From Ilyomonas sp965199845 (GTDB taxonomy: Bacteria; Bacteroidota; Bacteroidia; Chitinophagales; Chitinophagaceae): a stretch of DNA of 64,000 nt. Below, in pieces: positions 59,924-64,000 of this stretch (positions are counted from its first letter, which is position 1; every line of letters begins with the position of its first letter). Both the position numbers and the translations under genes were made by a program. Location of the stretch: NCBI GenBank assembly GCA_965199845.1, contig CBDATZ010000042.1:586382-650381 (forward strand). Reading direction: 5' to 3'. The notes under the pieces are model-generated. The model was not told the DNA's origin, did not search any database, and saw nothing but the letters and a program-made list of their open reading frames with translations.

Positions 59924-61141
59924 TTACGATTTCTTTTGCGGGCTTAAGCTTCGTTTTGCTAACAAGCTGCTGATAAGAAGTAAAACAGCACCTAATAAAA
60001 ATGGCGCGCCGGCAAATTGTAACGGTGAATTTTTATTTGTGAAATAATAAAACAAAGATGTCATTAATACAGGACCGATAATAGAAGTTGCGCTCATTAA
60101 ACTGGTTAATGCACCTTGCAGCTCGCCTTGTTCATTTGGCGGAACCCGGCCGGAAATAATAGATTGCAAAGCCGGACCTGCAATGCCGCCTAAACAATAC
60201 GGAATACTGAAGGCAAACATCATCCACGATTCTGATGCAAATGCAAACAGCAACATGCCCAAAGCATACAATCCCAAACCAATGTACACGCTTTTTTCAT
60301 TGCCTAATCTTGGATTGATATACCTGATGAGCCAACCCTGCACAATAGCCACAAGCGCACCGATAACACCCAATGAAATACCAATTAATTTTTCTGTCCA
60401 GTTAAATTGATAAATGGTAAAGAAACTCCAGTTGCTTTGCACGGCATGAGCCGCAATATAAACAAGTGTAAGCGAAGCTATCAAACCGCTTAATGAGGAA
60501 TATCGGGTTAATAATTTGAATGAACCAATCGGATTTGCCCGGCGCCATTCAAACGGACGGCGATGTTGCTGGTCTAACGATTCCGGCAAAATAAAATATC
60601 CATATAACCAGTTGAGAAGACACAATGCAGCCGCAGCATAAAATGGAAAACGCGGACCCAATTGTCCTAATAATCCGCCGATAACCGGGCCGATAATAAA
60701 ACCCAAACCAAAGGCAGCACCAATCAATCCGAAATTTTTTGCGCGGTTTTCATTGTTGCTAATATCAGCAATATAAGCCGCTGCTGTTGTAAAACTTGCG
60801 CCGGTTATTCCCGAAATACATCTGCCAACAAATAGCCAAAAGATAGAAGGCGCAAGAGCTAAAAAAATATAATCAATTGTAAATCCAAATAACGAAAACA
60901 ACAATACAGGACGCCGTCCGTATTTGTCACTCAGGTTTCCTAATAACGGCGCAAACAAAAGTTGCATAACGGCATAACACATGTTTAGCCAGCCGCCATA
61001 ACGCGCCGCCGCACTTACATCGCCGTGAATCATGCCTTCAATCAGTTTTGGCATTACGGGGATAATAATACCCCAGCCGGTTACATCAATCAGGAGAGTA
61101 ATGAAAATAAAACCTAAAGCAGCTTGTTTGTTATTTTTCAT
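59924..61141 (-). CDS. TetA-like MFS transporter
   Basis: A 405-residue, 12-helix major facilitator of the TCR/Tet subfamily. It begins LGFIFITLLIDVTGWGIIIP, has motif A as GNLSDKYGRRPVLLFSLFG between helices 2 and 3, and the antiporter-type GAAFGLGFIIGPVIGG in helix 5. It may export tetracycline-like or other small molecules, but chromosomal members without a TetR neighbour are often not resistance genes; no tetR is seen. It is divergent from the amylomaltase gene. Confidence 0.9.
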   Translation of the reverse strand: MKNNKQAALGFIFITLLIDVTGWGIIIPVMPKLIEGMIHGDVSAAARYGGWLNMCYAVMQLLFAPLLGNLSDKYGRRPVLLFSLFGFTIDYIFLALAPSIFWLFVGRCISGITGASFTTAAAYIADISNNENRAKNFGLIGAAFGLGFIIGPVIGGLLGQLGPRFPFYAAAALCLLNWLYGYFILPESLDQQHRRPFEWRRANPIGSFKLLTRYSSLSGLIASLTLVYIAAHAVQSNWSFFTIYQFNWTEKLIGISLGVIGALVAIVQGWLIRYINPRLGNEKSVYIGLGLYALGMLLFAFASESWMMFAFSIPYCLGGIAGPALQSIISGRVPPNEQGELQGALTSLMSATSIIGPVLMTSLFYYFTNKNSPLQFAGAPFLLGAVLLLISSLLAKRSLSPQKKS

Positions 61142-61230
61142 AAGACAGCCGAAAGTAAGCAGAAGGCAATTCAGTTTCTGATGTGTGGAAATTTAACGCT
61201 GATATTTTTTTACAATAACAGCTCGAAATA

Positions 61231-61258
61231 TTGATTCGCCTGTATTTCACTATTTTCG
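61231..61258 (+). promoter_or_regulatory. Promoter-like sequence for the amylomaltase gene
   Basis: TTG (61231-61233), 17 nt, then TATTTTCG (61251-61258), one mismatch from TAnnTTTG. The predicted start point is about 15 nt before the ATG at 61281, supporting that upstream start over the internal one at 61938. Confidence 0.45.
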
Positions 61259-61280
61259 CACCTTCACAAAAAGTTACCTG

Positions 61281-64000
61281 ATGGCGAAGAAAAAGGCAAG
61301 CCCACCGCGAACCGAAAACACAGATATAAAAAAAAGTGCACCGGCAGAAAAGATAACCGGCAGCAAAACAAATAAAAAAGAACCGGATTCATCTATAAAT
61401 GAAGAAACAAAGCCCGTTGCTAAAAAAGCGGCTGTAAAAAAGTCCGCCAAAAAAGCAGCAATATCAACTGCGGGCGAAGCAGAACCGGAAACTTTATTAC
61501 CGGCGCCGGAAGCCGTTGAATTGTTACCTCTGGCAAATGAAACTGCTGAAGCAAAACCTGTTAAAAAGGCGGCACAACGTAAACCGCCGGCTAAAAAGAA
61601 AGCAATAGCAGAAGAGGAAAAAGTTCAGGAACCTATTACGTTTACAGACAATGCAACAGAAGTTATAGAACATATAGAACCGGTAACTGTAGCCGAAAAA
61701 AACAAAGAGCTAGTTCATAAATTGGCCGATGTTGGCAAACATAATATAGAAGAAAAAACAGAACCTGCTGCAGAACCGGAACCGATTATGGAACTTAAAC
61801 CTGCGCAGGAAGATTTGACCGTAACGGCAGAACAAGAACCTGAGCCTGTTCAGGAAACTTCATCTTCTATTGCAGAACAAGAACCGGTTGCTGAAGAAAG
61901 CACTGAACTTGCAAAAGAACCTGTGCAACCTTCGACAATGGCTGAAAAGAAAATTACTTTTATTGTAAATTACTATACCAAACCCGGGCAAACTTTATTC
62001 ATAACATCGCATCATCCGTTGTTTGGAAATGGCAATCCGGATGCAGCTTTGCCAATGGAATTTCTGGATGCAGAACATTGGAAAGCCAAAGTTTCTCTCG
62101 CTGATATTACAGAAGATATCAGCTATAATTATTTGCTGAAAGAAGAAGACGGCAGCCTGGTTTATGATGGCGGCAAAGACAAAAAAATAACGCCATCATC
62201 TTATAACAAAAATGAAGTTACGCTTTTAGATTCCTGGGATTTTGCCGGCTATTACGACAATGCATTTTTTACAGAACCTTTTAAGAATGTTCTTTTAAAA
62301 AACAATTTTACTTCAACGGAAACGCCTGATCTTTCCACATATACACATCAGCTAAAAGTAAAAGCGCCGCTGCTTTTGCAGGGACAAGTAATATGTTTAA
62401 CAGGAAGTACAGATGCGCTGAAAAACTGGGACACCAATGAGCCGTATTTATTAAATAAAAAAGATGGTGAAAATGATTGGTACATCAAGCTGGATTTAAA
62501 TGGCGCAGGCTTTCCGTTGTATTATAAGTATGGAATTTATGACATCAATAAAAAGCAGTTTATTCAGCTTGAAAATGGCGACAATCGTGTTTTGAATGAT
62601 ATTAGTGTAATAAACAACGAAACCATTGTGAATGATGGTTTTATCCGCACGGCAGATACAACCTGGAAAGGCGCCGGTGTTGCCCTTCCGGTGTTCAGCT
62701 TACGAACTGAAGATGGTTTTGGCTGCGGTGAATTTTCTGATATTAAAAAGCTGGTTGACTGGAGCAAAACGGTTGGATTAAAATTGATTCAATTGCTGCC
62801 GGTAAACGATACAACCTCTACAAAAACCTGGCGCGATTCATATCCGTATGCATCCATTTCTGCTTTTGCTTTACATGCGATGTGTCTGAATGCAGATGCA
62901 ATGACAAAAGAAGTCAATAAGCATTTGCTGGAGCCATATACAGCCGAAGCAAAACGATTGAACAGCTTGCCCGCCGTTGATTACGAAGCGGTGAATGATA
63001 TTAAATGGAAAATCATTCATGATATATATCCGTTACAAAAAGAAGCGACGTTTGCTTCGGAAGACTATAAAGTTTTCTTTGCCGATAATAAACATTGGTT
63101 AGAACCATTTGCAGCTTTCTGCCATTTGCGCGATAAATACAATACAGCAGATTTTACAAAATGGAATGAATACAAAAAGTATAGTGCAGATATTCTTTCA
63201 AAATTGTTTCAATCGGAGGAAGACAAGAATGCCGAAGGCATGTATTATTTCGTACAATATCATTTGCATTTGCAACTGAAAGAAGCGGCTGAATATGCGC
63301 ATAACAACGGCATCATTATAAAAGGTGATATTGCCATTGGCGTTGCCCGCAACAGTGCCGATGCGTGGCAACATCCTGAATTATTTAATATGGATATGCA
63401 GGCTGGTGCGCCGCCGGATGCGTTTGCCACCAAAGGTCAGAACTGGAGTTTCCCGACTTACAACTGGCAACACATGAAAGAAGATGGTTTTGCCTGGTGG
63501 AAACAACGTTTCTCGCAAATGAGCAATTATTTCGACGCTTTCCGCATTGATCATATTCTTGGTTTCTTTCGTATCTGGAGCATTCCAACAGAATCTGTTG
63601 AAGGCATCATGGGACATTTTGTTCCAGCGTTGCCGGTTCATGTAAATGAATTTCATCAATGGAACACATACTTTGATTATAAGCGATATACAAAGCCATT
63701 TATTAATGACCAGATATTAAATGATTTGTTTGGCGATCAGCAAGGGTATGTGCGCGATACTTTTTTACATGCTGATGAAGATGGAACATATAGTTTGAAG
63801 CCTGAAGTTTCTACACAAAAAAGAGTAGATACTTACTTCGCTATCCGGGAACCGAACGAACATAACAATTGGGTGAAACAAAGCTTATTTGATTTAATCA
63901 GCAATGTAATTCTGTTTGAAGAACAAGGCTCCAACGGGCAGTTATTCCATTTTCGTTTTGGTATGGAAAAAACATTGTCATATCAATATCTTGATGATTA
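61281..64000 (+). CDS. malQ: 4-alpha-glucanotransferase (GH77, DPE2-like) with long basic/acidic tail, 3' end outside window
   Basis: At least 906 codons are open to the window edge. From ATG 61281, residues 1-219 are a low-complexity tail: Lys/Ala-rich first (AKKAAVKKSAKKAA, KPVKKAAQRKPPAKKKA), then Glu/Pro-rich. A conventional domain start follows at Met220 (61938; AEKKITFIVNYYTKPGQTLF). Two CBM20 starch-binding domains come next (about 220-320 and 350-450; the second has GQVICLTGSTDALKNWD), then the GH77 barrel (VFSLRTEDGFGCGEFSDIKK). The nucleophile Asp757 lies in FDAFRIDHILGFFRIW. The enzyme transfers glucan chains in maltose or glycogen metabolism. The promoter position favours the long form. 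Confidence 0.93.
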   Translation, partial: MAKKKASPPRTENTDIKKSAPAEKITGSKTNKKEPDSSINEETKPVAKKAAVKKSAKKAAISTAGEAEPETLLPAPEAVELLPLANETAEAKPVKKAAQRKPPAKKKAIAEEEKVQEPITFTDNATEVIEHIEPVTVAEKNKELVHKLADVGKHNIEEKTEPAAEPEPIMELKPAQEDLTVTAEQEPEPVQETSSSIAEQEPVAEESTELAKEPVQPSTMAEKKITFIVNYYTKPGQTLFITSHHPLFGNGNPDAALPMEFLDAEHWKAKVSLADITEDISYNYLLKEEDGSLVYDGGKDKKITPSSYNKNEVTLLDSWDFAGYYDNAFFTEPFKNVLLKNNFTSTETPDLSTYTHQLKVKAPLLLQGQVICLTGSTDALKNWDTNEPYLLNKKDGENDWYIKLDLNGAGFPLYYKYGIYDINKKQFIQLENGDNRVLNDISVINNETIVNDGFIRTADTTWKGAGVALPVFSLRTEDGFGCGEFSDIKKLVDWSKTVGLKLIQLLPVNDTTSTKTWRDSYPYASISAFALHAMCLNADAMTKEVNKHLLEPYTAEAKRLNSLPAVDYEAVNDIKWKIIHDIYPLQKEATFASEDYKVFFADNKHWLEPFAAFCHLRDKYNTADFTKWNEYKKYSADILSKLFQSEEDKNAEGMYYFVQYHLHLQLKEAAEYAHNNGIIIKGDIAIGVARNSADAWQHPELFNMDMQAGAPPDAFATKGQNWSFPTYNWQHMKEDGFAWWKQRFSQMSNYFDAFRIDHILGFFRIWSIPTESVEGIMGHFVPALPVHVNEFHQWNTYFDYKRYTKPFINDQILNDLFGDQQGYVRDTFLHADEDGTYSLKPEVSTQKRVDTYFAIREPNEHNNWVKQSLFDLISNVILFEEQGSNGQLFHFRFGMEKTLSYQYLDD

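Noticed and set aside
59924..61141. TetA-like gene as an acquired tetracycline-resistance determinant
   Set aside because: No tetR, no mobile element, and flanking genes look chromosomal and vertically inherited; family similarity alone does not show resistance.
1..64000. tRNA, rRNA, riboswitch, IS element, prophage or integrase
   Set aside because: None was recognised by eye on either strand; short structured RNAs could still be missed without a covariance search.

Overview
The window looks like chromosomal DNA from a member of the Bacteroidota, most likely Chitinophagia/Chitinophagaceae; the family-level guess is inference. The support is: AT-rich spacers, absence of Shine-Dalgarno sequences, promoter-like TAnnTTTG/TTG boxes typical of the phylum, two secreted proteins ending in type IX secretion (T9SS) sorting domains, an ECF sigma/anti-sigma pair, and a DPE2-type amylomaltase with tandem starch-binding domains. 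No rRNA, tRNA, CRISPR array, insertion sequence or prophage was seen.

Layout. 1-7.6 kb: a truncated secreted-protein gene, an anti-sigma factor with a duplicated N-terminal module, its ECF sigma factor, an SDR oxidoreductase, a lipoprotein M13 metallopeptidase, a DUF1801 protein, a flavin-reductase-like stress protein and a lipoprotein. 7.6-12 kb: a 1467-residue CheB-CheR-multi-PAS histidine kinase. 12.4-15.5 kb: a T9SS-exported delta-60-repeat/LamG protein. 15.6-29.8 kb (minus strand): a HI0933-type flavoprotein, map, and the complete S10-spc ribosomal cluster rpsJ-rplCDWB-rpsS-rplV-rpsC-rplP-rpmC-rpsQ-rplNXE-rpsNH-rplFR-rpsE-rpmD-rplO-secY, read from a good promoter at about 29.8 kb. It is not joined here to the str genes (fusA/rpsG/rpsL) or to the alpha genes (infA/rpmJ/rpsM/rpsK/rpsD/rpoA/rplQ).

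30.3-38.5 kb: two SDRs flanking an SRPBCC protein, a frameshifted receiver-domain gene, a T9SS beta-helix protein, a LytS/LytR-type two-component system, a small membrane protein and a DNA/RNA non-specific endonuclease. 38.9-49.2 kb: exported M1 aminopeptidase, GH20 hexosaminidase, a 52-residue membrane protein, a 2-hydroxyacid dehydrogenase, purH and a bifunctional RelA/SpoT. 49.3-54.6 kb: serS followed on the same strand by a nucleotide-sugar-type epimerase, a GT4 glycosyltransferase and the deleted remnant of a second epimerase; divergently, a conserved small protein, an exported cyclophilin and gcvH. 54.7-64 kb: two small charged proteins, a membrane pyrophosphatase, the NAD(P)HX repair enzyme, a TetA-like MFS transporter and the start of an amylomaltase that runs off the window and carries an unusual 219-residue Lys/Ala/Glu/Pro-rich N-terminal tail.

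The most unusual signal is not a gene. Many intergenic spacers, above all those inside the ribosomal operon, are built from degenerate heptanucleotide words. Each locus has its own word, but the 7-nt register is kept for 5 to about 20 units (19718, 20532, 22450, 23884, 24973, 26281, 29401, 41454 and 54217). I do not know of a description of such seven-base word spacers in this phylum.
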